Shown here piece by piece: positions 54,876 to 63,623 of a stretch of DNA of 64,000 nt. The translations under genes and the position numbers were made by a program. The notes under the pieces are model-generated. The model worked only from the letters and a program-made list of their open reading frames with translations. It did no database searches and was not told the DNA's origin. The stretch covers positions 394,161 to 458,160 of the forward strand of contig CAMPYH010000001.1 in assembly GCA_946998225.1 (NCBI GenBank), written 5' to 3'. Within the stretch, counting starts at the first letter, position 1. Every line of letters starts with the position of its first letter. This DNA is from an uncultured Clostridiaceae bacterium. GTDB lineage: Bacteria; Bacillota; Clostridia; TANB77; CAG-508.

Positions 54876-56027
54876 ATGGGAAAATTTATATTTAAATTTA
54901 TACTGCTATTAGGTGTAATTGCTGGTATAGTTTTTGGAATGACTTGGTATTTGAAAAGACAAAATAATAATATGGAAGAAAAAGATAAGGGAGATAATAA
55001 TAAAATAGTTAATACTAATGAAAACAAAGATTCTAAAATAAAAGATAATTTAGATATGGCATTAGTTCTAGATGAAAAAATAAAAGAAAATGCAGTATGG
55101 GCTGGAACAAATAATCTTGTTTGGAATGAAATGTTAGATAAATTTAATGATGGAAAACCAGCAGAATCTAAAGAAAAAAATACGTCAGTAGAATATCTAA
55201 ATAAAAAACTATTTACAAAAGAAATGGTTCCAGATAGCTATTACTACATTAAATCAGATAAAATGAAAAAAGGTCTTAAAGAAGAGATTGAAAAAGGAAT
55301 AAAAGAAAAGTTTAATGAAACAAGTAATATCTTAGATAAAATAGATTGGACTGAAAATGAAAACAGATATTTAATTTATTCAATGCTTTTTAGAAAGTTT
55401 GAATTTAAGAATAAATTTAATAAATTAGAAAATGGTGAATTTAAAAAATATAAAAATGTAAAATATTTTGGAACAGAAGGAAAAGATTCAAAAAAATTAA
55501 AAGATCAAATAGAAATATTATATTATATAAACGAAAAAGACTTTGCACTTTCAATAAATACGAAAGACGGAGATAAAGTTGTAGTAAATAAAAATCCTAA
55601 AGGTGAAAGCTTTTATGAAATATATAAAAATATATTAAAAAATAAAAAAGCATATGATACTAATCCAAAAGCTGAAAGAATATTTAATAATTATAATTTT
55701 AAAATGCCAAATATAGATTTTACAAAAATAAAATCATATGAAGAGCTAAAAAATGTAACACTTAAAGTAAAAGATAATGGTGAAATGCAAATAGAAAAAG
55801 TAATACAAGGAATAGAATTTAAACTAGATGAAAAAGGCGGAAGAATTAAATCTGAAACAGCAATGCCAATGTGGGTAAAATCTATGCCAATTGAAGATAA
55901 TAAAAAACCAAAGAAACTTTATATAGATGATACATTTGCACTATTTGTACAAAAGGAAAACAAAGTTCCATTTTTTGCACTAAAAGTAGATGATATATCT
56001 CTTGTACAAAATGATGTACATAAATAA
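54876..56027 (+). CDS. Membrane-anchored extracytoplasmic protein
   Basis: 383 residues: signal-anchor helix about 4-24, a hydrophilic linker rich in Asn/Lys/Asp (about 28-60), then a Lys/Asn/Phe-rich soluble domain. No lipobox, no recognised domain. AAAGGAGG lies six bases upstream, and the gap of 11 bases to the ligase gene means a two-gene operon. Function unknown. Confidence 0.6.
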   Translation: MGKFIFKFILLLGVIAGIVFGMTWYLKRQNNNMEEKDKGDNNKIVNTNENKDSKIKDNLDMALVLDEKIKENAVWAGTNNLVWNEMLDKFNDGKPAESKEKNTSVEYLNKKLFTKEMVPDSYYYIKSDKMKKGLKEEIEKGIKEKFNETSNILDKIDWTENENRYLIYSMLFRKFEFKNKFNKLENGEFKKYKNVKYFGTEGKDSKKLKDQIEILYYINEKDFALSINTKDGDKVVVNKNPKGESFYEIYKNILKNKKAYDTNPKAERIFNNYNFKMPNIDFTKIKSYEELKNVTLKVKDNGEMQIEKVIQGIEFKLDEKGGRIKSETAMPMWVKSMPIEDNKKPKKLYIDDTFALFVQKENKVPFFALKVDDISLVQNDVHK

Positions 56028-56061
56028 TGAAATAAAGAATCAAATATAATTATAAATAGGA

Positions 56062-56093
56062 AAACAGATGCATTAATGCATCTGTTTCTTTTT
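56062..56093. terminator. Bidirectional terminator
   Basis: 12-bp stem AAACAGATGCAT with ATGCATCTGTTT. T-runs on both strands, between convergent genes. Confidence 0.8.
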
Positions 56094-56136
56094 ATTGCTT
56101 TTCTTTTTTTATTCTTTTATTCTTTTTTTCTTATTT

Positions 56137-57723
56137 TTATACATAATCTAAATAACTTGCTTCTGGGAAAATTGAATCAATTTGAGATATGCTATCTAGA
56201 AAATCTTTATCTATTGTATTTGATTCAATCATGTCATATAGTTTATTAAATCTACCGGTATGTTCTTTTATTCTTTTATGTGCATATTCACACATTGTTC
56301 CATTAGTTATTATAAATAACCAATCACTACTTTGAAGAAGTAAAAGCTCTCTTACTAGTTGATTTAATGCTTTAATTTTTAGTTTATCTTTTTCATTTTT
56401 GTATTTTAATGCTATGTTTGTCATTTTATCTGCAAGCTTTAAAATGTGTTTATGTGCGTAATCATTTGAGTGATTTAACCAAACTTCATTATATCCATTT
56501 GCTCCCCAAGTTGTACTTGCAGGACTTGATACTTGCAAATTAGGATTTTCTTTTAGATATATACTAGGTGTGGTAAGTGAAATTTTATCTTGATCATAGT
56601 ATATTTTTTTAAATAGCATGTATAAAAATTCTGGTCCTTCGTACCACCAATGTCCAAATAGTTCTGCATCATATGGTGATAGAATAATTGGTTTTTGTGT
56701 AGTATATCTTGAAACCTCCTCTATTTGTTTTATTCTAGAGTCTAGAAAGTGCTGTGCATGTTTTTCAGCAGTTTCTTTTGCATATTGTGGATTATATAAT
56801 TCTTTTTCTTTATTTTTTCCTGTTATTTTATAATATTTATATCCTGTATGAACTCTTGCTCCGCTTAGAGGTAAAAATGGTTTAATATATTCATATGGTC
56901 TGTCATATCCTAAATCTCTATAAAAATCTCTATAATTAAAATCTCCTGGATAACCAGAGATAGATGACCAAACTTGTTTTGAACTTTCAAGATCTCTTGC
57001 AAAGAAAGATATTCCTTGTGGAGAGACAATAGGTAAAAATGTTCCATTTACAGGAAAAGGTTTTGCATACATAAGTCCATGTGTTTCAACAATGGTATAT
57101 TTAATTTTAAATTCGTTAAGGAAGGGTTCAACTTCTTTAACATAACCACATTCAGGAAGCCAAATACCTTTAGGATTATCTCCAAAATATTTAATATATG
57201 TATCTACACCGTATTTTACTTGTGCACGGAGTGCTTTTTTGTTTAAAGATATTATTGGGAAAAATCCATGTGTAGCTCCACATGTTATTATTTCTAAAAA
57301 ACCTTTATCTTTAAAATGTTTAAATTCAGATATTAAGTCTAAATTAATTTTGTTTACAAAAAAATCTAAATCTTCTTTAAATCTTTCTAGATAGTATTTA
57401 GCAAGATTTATTTCGTCTTTATTTAAATCTTTATTTTGTATTTCTAAAAGTCCAAGATTTATTCTTTGCTCTAGGTATTTAATATATCTTTTTTTAAGAA
57501 GATCATTATCCATCATTGAAAGAAGAGATGGAGTAAGAGTCATAGTTAATTTGAAATCTACTTTTTCTTTTTCAAGATTTTGAAACATTTTAAGAAGAGG
57601 GATATATGTTTCAGAAATGGCTTCAAAAAACCATTCTTCTTCAATATATCCATCATATTCTGGGTGATGTATGAAAGGAAGATGTGCATGTAAAACTATG
57701 CTTAAATATCCTAGATTGTTCAT
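56137..57723 (-). CDS. GH57 1,4-alpha-glucan branching enzyme
   Basis: 528 residues, the family's usual size. It introduces alpha-1,6 branches into glycogen-like polymer. The five GH57 motifs are visible: LHAHLPF (about 11-17), ITCGATHGFFP, GIWLPECGY with nucleophile Glu about 191, an intermediate GAR box, and SPYDAELFGHWWYEGPEF with acid/base Asp about 352. A helical C-terminal domain follows (SDWLFIITNGTMCEYAHKRI). It lies 27 bases after a DUF4912 gene on the same strand, a recurrent pair. Confidence 0.9.
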   Translation of the reverse strand: MNNLGYLSIVLHAHLPFIHHPEYDGYIEEEWFFEAISETYIPLLKMFQNLEKEKVDFKLTMTLTPSLLSMMDNDLLKKRYIKYLEQRINLGLLEIQNKDLNKDEINLAKYYLERFKEDLDFFVNKINLDLISEFKHFKDKGFLEIITCGATHGFFPIISLNKKALRAQVKYGVDTYIKYFGDNPKGIWLPECGYVKEVEPFLNEFKIKYTIVETHGLMYAKPFPVNGTFLPIVSPQGISFFARDLESSKQVWSSISGYPGDFNYRDFYRDLGYDRPYEYIKPFLPLSGARVHTGYKYYKITGKNKEKELYNPQYAKETAEKHAQHFLDSRIKQIEEVSRYTTQKPIILSPYDAELFGHWWYEGPEFLYMLFKKIYYDQDKISLTTPSIYLKENPNLQVSSPASTTWGANGYNEVWLNHSNDYAHKHILKLADKMTNIALKYKNEKDKLKIKALNQLVRELLLLQSSDWLFIITNGTMCEYAHKRIKEHTGRFNKLYDMIESNTIDKDFLDSISQIDSIFPEASYLDYV

Positions 57724-57750
57724 TTATATCCTTTAAATTTATTTTATTTT

Positions 57751-58437
57751 CTAAATATCTTTTTCCATATGTGATGAACAAGAAAGACTATTTAGATATA
57801 TTTTTTGTTCTTTATTATTAAATATATTTTTATCTATATTATATATTTTAGATGCATTTTCTTTTATTATATTTGTGTTTTTAATATAGTAATTTGTATT
57901 ATTTTCAATATTTTTAAATAATATATTTTCATCATTATTAAGAGTTATATGTTCATCTGATGAAGTATATTGATTTGATGAAGAAATATATATAAATTCA
58001 TCATTTTTTTCTTTATATTTTCTTCCAATTATTACTTCATAACTAGATTCATTATCTGGTATGTCTATATACCAAGAGTTTGCAAAATCATTTACAGGTA
58101 CTTCAAACATTGATCCATCTGTATTGTTTTTAACTATTAATGCAGGATATGTTTCTTCCCATAAATTTTTAGAATATTTGTCTTCCAAAGCTTTTTTATC
58201 TTTATCTAAAATATCCCAATAAACAAAAAGTTTAGTAGGAGTTTGTGAAATTAGTCTTACAACTGTATTGTTGTATCTTAAAGGAAGATCATAAAATTCT
58301 GTAAATTCTATGTCCTTTTCTACTTTTAATTTAGCATTACTTTTTTCTTTAGCTTTTTTTAAAAAAGCTTTTGTTTCTTTTATTTCATCTTTAATATTTT
58401 CTTTAGTTTTTTTCTTTGTATTTTCTTTTGTATTCAT
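57751..58437 (-). CDS. DUF4912-domain protein
   Basis: 228 residues. A basic Lys-rich head (1-45) precedes the DUF4912 domain: FYDLPLRYNNTVVRLISQTP, KLFVYWDI, SWYIDIP and YEVIIGRKY. The C-terminal 60 residues are polar and probably disordered. The domain is repeatedly found beside GH57 glucan enzymes and may bind glucan or help the branching enzyme (inference). First gene of the leftward operon, divergent from ksgA; stop codon TAG. Confidence 0.8.
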   Translation of the reverse strand: MNTKENTKKKTKENIKDEIKETKAFLKKAKEKSNAKLKVEKDIEFTEFYDLPLRYNNTVVRLISQTPTKLFVYWDILDKDKKALEDKYSKNLWEETYPALIVKNNTDGSMFEVPVNDFANSWYIDIPDNESSYEVIIGRKYKEKNDEFIYISSSNQYTSSDEHITLNNDENILFKNIENNTNYYIKNTNIIKENASKIYNIDKNIFNNKEQKIYLNSLSCSSHMEKDI

Positions 58438-58576
58438 ATATTCTCCTAAACTACTTTAAATAATCCTAGCACATATATATGGAATATAAAAGTAAAAAAG
58501 TTAAAAAAGCTTAAAAGTTAAAGACAAAGAAACAAATAAATGGTAAAATAAATGTATATAAAATAAAGGTGAAAAA

Positions 58577-59497
58577 ATGGAAGGAATGGAAGAAATAAGC
58601 TTAGTAAAAGAAACAAAATATATTTTAGAAAAATTAGGACATAATCCAAGGAAAAGATATGGCCAAAACTTTTTAATATCTGAAGAAATATTAGATAGAA
58701 TTGTTAAAGAATCTAAAATAACTGAAGAAGATCTAGTAATTGAAATAGGTCCGGGTATAGGAAGTTTAACTAAAAAAATATTAGATGAAAGATGCAAAGT
58801 AATTGCAGTTGAAATAGATAGAGATCTTTCTGAATTTTTAAATGAAAGATTTAAAATGTATGAAAATTTTAGTCTAATAAATGAAGACGTTTTAAAAGTA
58901 GATTTAAACAAAGTTATTAAAGATTCAGGATATTTAAGAGAAAATGTTAAAATTGTTGCAAATCTTCCATATTATATTACAACACCAATAATACTTAATT
59001 TATTTGATTTAAATGTAAATAGCATAACTGTAATGGTACAAAAAGAAGTAGCTGAAAGATTTACGGTTAAAGAATATACAAAAGAAAGATCAAGTATTAC
59101 ATATTTAATGGAGTTTAATGCAGATGCTGAAATTCTTTTCTATGTTGGAAAGAATAACTTTATGCCAAAACCAAAAATAGATTCTGCAATAATTAATTTA
59201 AAACTTAAAACAAAAGAAGAAAAAGAAAAAATGGTAAGAGATGTTTTGAGTGAAATAAATGTAAGTGATATATCTTTAGAAGATATTTTGAAGCTTTCAG
59301 ATTTTACAATGGATATAATTAAGTTTGGATTTATGCATAAAAGAAAAAAACTAATAAAAGCATTAGAACTTTCAGGAATAGATAAAAACAAAATGGAAAA
59401 AGTTTTTAATAATATAGGGATAGATTTAAATATTAGAGCAGAGAAAATTTCATTAAACGAATATATTAAAATATCATATCTTTACTTGTTTTTATAA
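58577..59497 (+). CDS. rsmA: 16S rRNA dimethyladenosine transferase KsgA
   Basis: 306 residues. Dimethylates the two adjacent adenines of helix 45 in 16S rRNA. Class I methyltransferase fold with GQNFLISEEILDRIV, IEIGPGIGSLTKKIL (motif I), INEDVLKVD, and the catalytic VANLPYYITTPIILNLF. The C-terminal helical domain is present. Start ATG 58577 with AAAGGTG; ATG 58586 is possible. Confidence 0.95.
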   Translation: MEGMEEISLVKETKYILEKLGHNPRKRYGQNFLISEEILDRIVKESKITEEDLVIEIGPGIGSLTKKILDERCKVIAVEIDRDLSEFLNERFKMYENFSLINEDVLKVDLNKVIKDSGYLRENVKIVANLPYYITTPIILNLFDLNVNSITVMVQKEVAERFTVKEYTKERSSITYLMEFNADAEILFYVGKNNFMPKPKIDSAIINLKLKTKEEKEKMVRDVLSEINVSDISLEDILKLSDFTMDIIKFGFMHKRKKLIKALELSGIDKNKMEKVFNNIGIDLNIRAEKISLNEYIKISYLYLFL

Positions 59498-59538
59498 GAA
59501 AAAATATATATATTTAACTTAAGAAATGGAGAAAAAAT

Positions 59539-60273
59539 ATGGAAAAAATGCCTATACACATAAATGCTAAAAAAGGTGAAATAGCAAAAACAGTTTTAAT
59601 GCCAGGTGATCCGCTTCGTGCAAAAATGATAGCTGAAAACTTTTTAGAAGATGTTAAAAAAGTAACAGATACAAGAGCAATGTATGGATTTACAGGCAAA
59701 TATGATGGTAAAGAAATAACAGTAATGGGTTCTGGAATGGGAATGCCAAGCATGGGAATATATTCATATGAGCTTTTTAAGTATTATGATGTAGAAAACA
59801 TAATTAGAATTGGATCATGTGGAAGTATTAATGAAGAATTTGGATTAAGGAATGTAGGACTTGTTAATCTTTCATATAATTCAGGAGAATTTGCAAGAGT
59901 TTTAACAGGAGAAGAAAACCATGTATCTTATCCTTCAGAAAAAATAAATGAAAAGATAATTAAAACATATGAAGATATGGAATATACATTTCCTTTAAAA
60001 AAGGTAAATATATGTACAAGTGAATGTTTTAATGAATATGTTATAAGTCCAGAGAAGTTAATAGAAGATATGCCAGAAGATTTAAATATAAATGGATTTG
60101 AAATGGAAGCATTTGCTCTTTTTGAAACAGCTAAGAGATTTAATAAAAATGCAGCATGCCTTTTAACAGTTGTAGATGCAAGTTATACAGATGAAAGACT
60201 TACATCTGAAGAAAGACAAGAAGATTTAGTAAATATGATAAAATTAGCTTTAGAAACAGCTAAAACATTATAG
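59539..60273 (+). CDS. deoD: Purine-nucleoside phosphorylase, DeoD type
   Basis: 244 residues, hexameric family. It cleaves purine nucleosides with phosphate. MPIHINAKKGEIAKTVLMPGDP (phosphate-binding Gly-Asp-Pro with Arg near RAKMIA), MGMPSMGIYSYEL, GSCGSI, GFEMEAFALF and TVVDASYTDERLTSEERQ with the catalytic Asp. GGAG precedes the ATG. It lies 41 bases after ksgA and nine bases before the next gene. Confidence 0.93.
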   Translation: MEKMPIHINAKKGEIAKTVLMPGDPLRAKMIAENFLEDVKKVTDTRAMYGFTGKYDGKEITVMGSGMGMPSMGIYSYELFKYYDVENIIRIGSCGSINEEFGLRNVGLVNLSYNSGEFARVLTGEENHVSYPSEKINEKIIKTYEDMEYTFPLKKVNICTSECFNEYVISPEKLIEDMPEDLNINGFEMEAFALFETAKRFNKNAACLLTVVDASYTDERLTSEERQEDLVNMIKLALETAKTL

Positions 60274-60281
60274 GAGAAAAT

Positions 60282-61661
60282 ATGTATTATAAAAAGAAAA
60301 ATACAAATTTAAAATTAATGATACTAATAGGTGCAATAGGAATTACAATACTTTTTGGACTTATATTTATAATAATGCAAGTTGCAAAAAATAATAAAAG
60401 AACAAAAGAAAAAATAGTAAAAGAACAAGGTGAGCTTGCAATACCTGAAATAAAAATAACTAATCTAAACGAAAAAGAAAAAGATGTAATGTATGTTACA
60501 TTAAAAATAGAAGCAAAAACAGATGATCCAGATGGTATAGATTATGTTATTGATGAAAAGACAAATGAAAGATATAAAGATCTACCTGTTGAAATAATGA
60601 TAGATAAAAATGATATATATACATATAAAGTTGTAGCCAAAAATACAAAAACAAAAGAGGCAAAAATACAAGTTACACAAATAAAAGAAGTTTCTGCAAA
60701 TAAACCATATATACCAAAGAAATTTAAACATGTAGAAGGAACAACTGTAGAGCAAGGATATATAATAAAAGATGAAGTAGGAAATGAATTTGTATGGATT
60801 CCTGTAGAAAATGGAAAACTTCCACTTGCACCATTTAATGAAAGTGGTGAATATAGAGATGAAGATGCAGGAATGTTTAACAATAGTGTGGCTAAAAATT
60901 ATGGATTCTATGTAGCAAGATTTGAAGCTGGAATAAATGATGATATGATGAAAGCAAAAGTTCCTGTATCTAAACCAGATGTAGATGTATGGACTGGAAT
61001 AACTCATGAACAAGCAAAAGAAATGTCTAAAAATGTTGCTAAAGAAAATGGTTATGCTTCTACAACATATACAAGTTTAATTACAGGTGGAGCATGGAGA
61101 GCTATTTTAGATTTTGCTGAAAAAGAAAAGCAAGGATATACAAAATCTACAGAATATGGTAATTACTGGAATGGTATACAAAGAGCAGGTTCAGGAAATG
61201 ATGTAGTAAAAAGTATATATAATCTAGCAGGTAATTTAAGAGAATGGACAGATGAGATATATTTAAGAGATACAAGAACAGAAGAAGAAAAGAAAAATGG
61301 AATCACAGAATTAAGTAATAGAATATTAAGGGGTGGTTCTGGAAATATAGCTCCATTTACACCAGAGTATAGAACACATGCTAGAGCTACAGCAGCAGAT
61401 GATTATTGGGGATTTAGATTTATTCTTTTTGAAGATAGACCTAATATACACGGCAAGACTAAAGAGAAAGAAGAAAAAGAGAATAAAGAAGAAAATAAAA
61501 AAGAAGAAGAAAAAGAGCAAAAAGACGAAAACAAAAAAGAAGAAGAAAAAGAGCAAAAAGACGAAAACAAAAAAGAACAAGAAAATAACGAAGAGAAAAA
61601 AGATAATAAGAAAACAGATAAGCCATCTGAATTAAATTTATTACCAATATTTAAAAAATAA
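60282..61661 (+). CDS. Membrane-anchored FGE/SUMF-like (C-type-lectin fold) protein with Lys/Glu tail
   Basis: 459 residues. Signal-anchor helix about 9-31, then a stalk-like beta region (about 50-130). A formylglycine-generating-enzyme-like domain (about 160-390) follows: GNEFVWIPVENGK, NYGFYVARFEAG, THEQAKEMSKN, SLITGGAWRAI, NLAGNLREWTDEI, RILRGGSGN and YWGFRFILFE. A 36-bp, 12-residue repeat and a Lys/Glu-rich disordered tail end it. True FGE catalytic cysteines are absent, so it is probably a binding rather than an enzymatic domain. RBS AGGAG nine bases after deoD. Confidence 0.75.
   Translation: MYYKKKNTNLKLMILIGAIGITILFGLIFIIMQVAKNNKRTKEKIVKEQGELAIPEIKITNLNEKEKDVMYVTLKIEAKTDDPDGIDYVIDEKTNERYKDLPVEIMIDKNDIYTYKVVAKNTKTKEAKIQVTQIKEVSANKPYIPKKFKHVEGTTVEQGYIIKDEVGNEFVWIPVENGKLPLAPFNESGEYRDEDAGMFNNSVAKNYGFYVARFEAGINDDMMKAKVPVSKPDVDVWTGITHEQAKEMSKNVAKENGYASTTYTSLITGGAWRAILDFAEKEKQGYTKSTEYGNYWNGIQRAGSGNDVVKSIYNLAGNLREWTDEIYLRDTRTEEEKKNGITELSNRILRGGSGNIAPFTPEYRTHARATAADDYWGFRFILFEDRPNIHGKTKEKEEKENKEENKKEEEKEQKDENKKEEEKEQKDENKKEQENNEEKKDNKKTDKPSELNLLPIFKK
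61495..61570 (+). repeat. Two tandem copies of a 36-bp coding repeat
   Basis: The unit encodes NKKEEEKEQKDE. Two nearly identical copies and a partial third sit in the tail of the FGE-like protein. Low-complexity A/G DNA, so slippage-prone. Confidence 0.75.
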
Positions 61662-61684
61662 TAAAAGCTCCTATGGGAGCTTTT
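61661..61684 (+). terminator. Terminator after the FGE-like gene
   Basis: AAAAGCTCC with GGAGCTTTT, 4-nt loop, T-run. Confidence 0.8.
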
Positions 61685-61716
61685 ATGTTTAAGATTTTCA
61701 TATTATATCAGTTTTG

Positions 61717-61725
61717 TGGTATACT
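61717..61725 (+). promoter_or_regulatory. Extended -10 promoter for aspS
   Basis: TG (61717-61718), G, TATACT (61720-61725), 28 bases before the start codon. No strong -35. Confidence 0.5.
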
Positions 61726-61752
61726 AAAGAATATTAAAAAAAGAGGGAAATT

Positions 61753-63483
61753 ATGTATAGAACAAACACATGTGGAGAACTAAGAATAGAAAATGTAAAT
61801 GAAGAGGTTACTCTTGCAGGTTTTATTCAAAAAATTAGAGAAATGGGTGCTATGACATTTATTGATCTTAAGGATCATTATGGAATAACACAAATTGTAC
61901 TTGGAGAAGATTTAAAAGATATACTGCCTAGTTTAACAACACAAGCAAGTATTCAAGTTAAAGGTAAAGTTATTGAAAGAATAAATAAAAATCCTAATCT
62001 TAAAACAGGAGATATTGAAATTGAAGCAAAAGAAATTAAAATTCTTGGAGATTGTGAAAAAAATCTACCATTTGAGATTAATGAAGATTACAAAAATAAT
62101 AGAGAAGATTTAAGACTTGAGTATAGATTTTTAGATTTAAGAAATGAAGAAATACATCAAAATATAGTTTTAAGATCTAAAATCTTAAAAGATACAAGAC
62201 ATATTATGGATGAGATGGGATTTTTGGAAATACAAACACCAATTTTTGCATCATCATCACCAGAAGGTGCAAGAGACTATTTAATACCAAGTAGACTTCA
62301 TCCAGGAGAGTTTTATGCTCTTCCACAAGCACCACAACAATTTAAACAACTTCTTATGGTTTCAGGTTTTGATAAATATTATCAAATAGCACCATGTTTT
62401 AGAGATGAAGATCCAAGAGCAGACAGATCTCCTTGTGAATTTTACCAATTAGACTTTGAAATGGCTTTTGCAGAACAAGAAGATGTTTTAAAAGTTTTAG
62501 AGACATTTGGACAAAAAATATTTAATTTAAATGCAAGAGAAGGAAGAATTGTAGAAAAAGAAATGCCAAGAATTAAATATTTTGATGCACTTGAAAAATA
62601 TGGAACAGACAAACCAGATTTAAGAAATCCACTTATGACTATAAATGTAAGTGAAGAATTAAAAGAAATACCATTTTTTGAATCTGTTGTAATTGCCATT
62701 AAAGTAGATGGAACACTTACAAGAAAAGAATATGATAATATTTCAAAAGAAATGGAAGATAAACATCAATTTAAAGTATATTATACAAAATATGAAAATG
62801 ATGAATTTACAAGTGGAATTTCTAAATTTATAACTCCTGAAGTAAAGGAAAAATTAGAAAAGAAACTTGGAAAATTTGAAGATTCTTCATTATTTGTAGT
62901 TACAGGTGAAAACAAACTTAAAACACAAAAAAATGCAGGAGAGCTAAGAAATCTTTTAGGCAATGAATTTAAATTAATAGATGAAAATAAATTTAAATTA
63001 TGTTTCATAGTAGACTTTCCAATGTATGAACTTAATGATGAAGATAAACTAGATTTTGCACATAATCCATTTTCTATGCCACAAGGCGAAATGGAGGCAT
63101 TAGAAAACAAGGATCCATTAGATATTTTAGCTTACCAATATGATATGGTATGTAATGGATATGAAATAGCATCAGGTGCAGTTAGAAACCATGATAATAA
63201 AATAATGAAAAAAGCTTTTGAAATAGTGGGATATGACGAAGAGGAAGTAGAAAAAAGATTTAAAGCATTATACAATGCATTTAAATTTGGACCACCTCCA
63301 CATGCTGGAGCAGCACCGGGATTAGATAGAATAATAATGCTACTTGCTGAAACAACAAATATTCGTGAAATAATTGCATTCCCTAAGAACTCAAGAGCAA
63401 GAGACCTTATGATGAATGCACCATCAAAGGTTACAAAAGAACAATTAAAAGATTTACATATAAAACTAGATTTAGATAAATAG
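61753..63483 (+). CDS. aspS: Aspartyl-tRNA synthetase
   Basis: 576 residues. Class II synthetase of the bacterial type: OB-fold anticodon domain (TLAGFIQKIREMGAMTFIDL), motif 1 around IMDEMGFLEIQTPIF, flipping loop and TSSPEGARDY-like SSSPEGARDYLIP, motif 2 (PCFRDEDPRADRSPCEFYQL), the bacterial insertion (GAD) domain, and motif 3 with GAAPGLDRIIMLL. Slightly shorter than the 590-residue norm. GAGGG precedes the ATG. Followed by a hairpin terminator. Confidence 0.95.
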   Translation: MYRTNTCGELRIENVNEEVTLAGFIQKIREMGAMTFIDLKDHYGITQIVLGEDLKDILPSLTTQASIQVKGKVIERINKNPNLKTGDIEIEAKEIKILGDCEKNLPFEINEDYKNNREDLRLEYRFLDLRNEEIHQNIVLRSKILKDTRHIMDEMGFLEIQTPIFASSSPEGARDYLIPSRLHPGEFYALPQAPQQFKQLLMVSGFDKYYQIAPCFRDEDPRADRSPCEFYQLDFEMAFAEQEDVLKVLETFGQKIFNLNAREGRIVEKEMPRIKYFDALEKYGTDKPDLRNPLMTINVSEELKEIPFFESVVIAIKVDGTLTRKEYDNISKEMEDKHQFKVYYTKYENDEFTSGISKFITPEVKEKLEKKLGKFEDSSLFVVTGENKLKTQKNAGELRNLLGNEFKLIDENKFKLCFIVDFPMYELNDEDKLDFAHNPFSMPQGEMEALENKDPLDILAYQYDMVCNGYEIASGAVRNHDNKIMKKAFEIVGYDEEEVEKRFKALYNAFKFGPPPHAGAAPGLDRIIMLLAETTNIREIIAFPKNSRARDLMMNAPSKVTKEQLKDLHIKLDLDK

Positions 63484-63520
63484 ATTAGATTACATAAATC
63501 TTAAAAAAATATAAATAAAA

Positions 63521-63553
63521 AAGGCAGTATATATAAAAAATATATACTGCCTT
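63521..63553 (+). terminator. Hairpin after aspS
   Basis: AAGGCAGTATATA (63521-63533) with TATATACTGCCTT (63541-63553), weak T tail. Confidence 0.6.
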
Positions 63554-63623
63554 GTATTTAATATTTGAAAAATATATACTTATATTAATAAATGTAAATA
63601 AATAAATATGAGGTTTATATATT

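Noticed and set aside
61320..61440. FGE-like gene end as a second DGR variable region
   Set aside because: Its codons are AT-rich like the rest of the gene, there is no NNT/NNC substitution pattern, and a long tail follows it.
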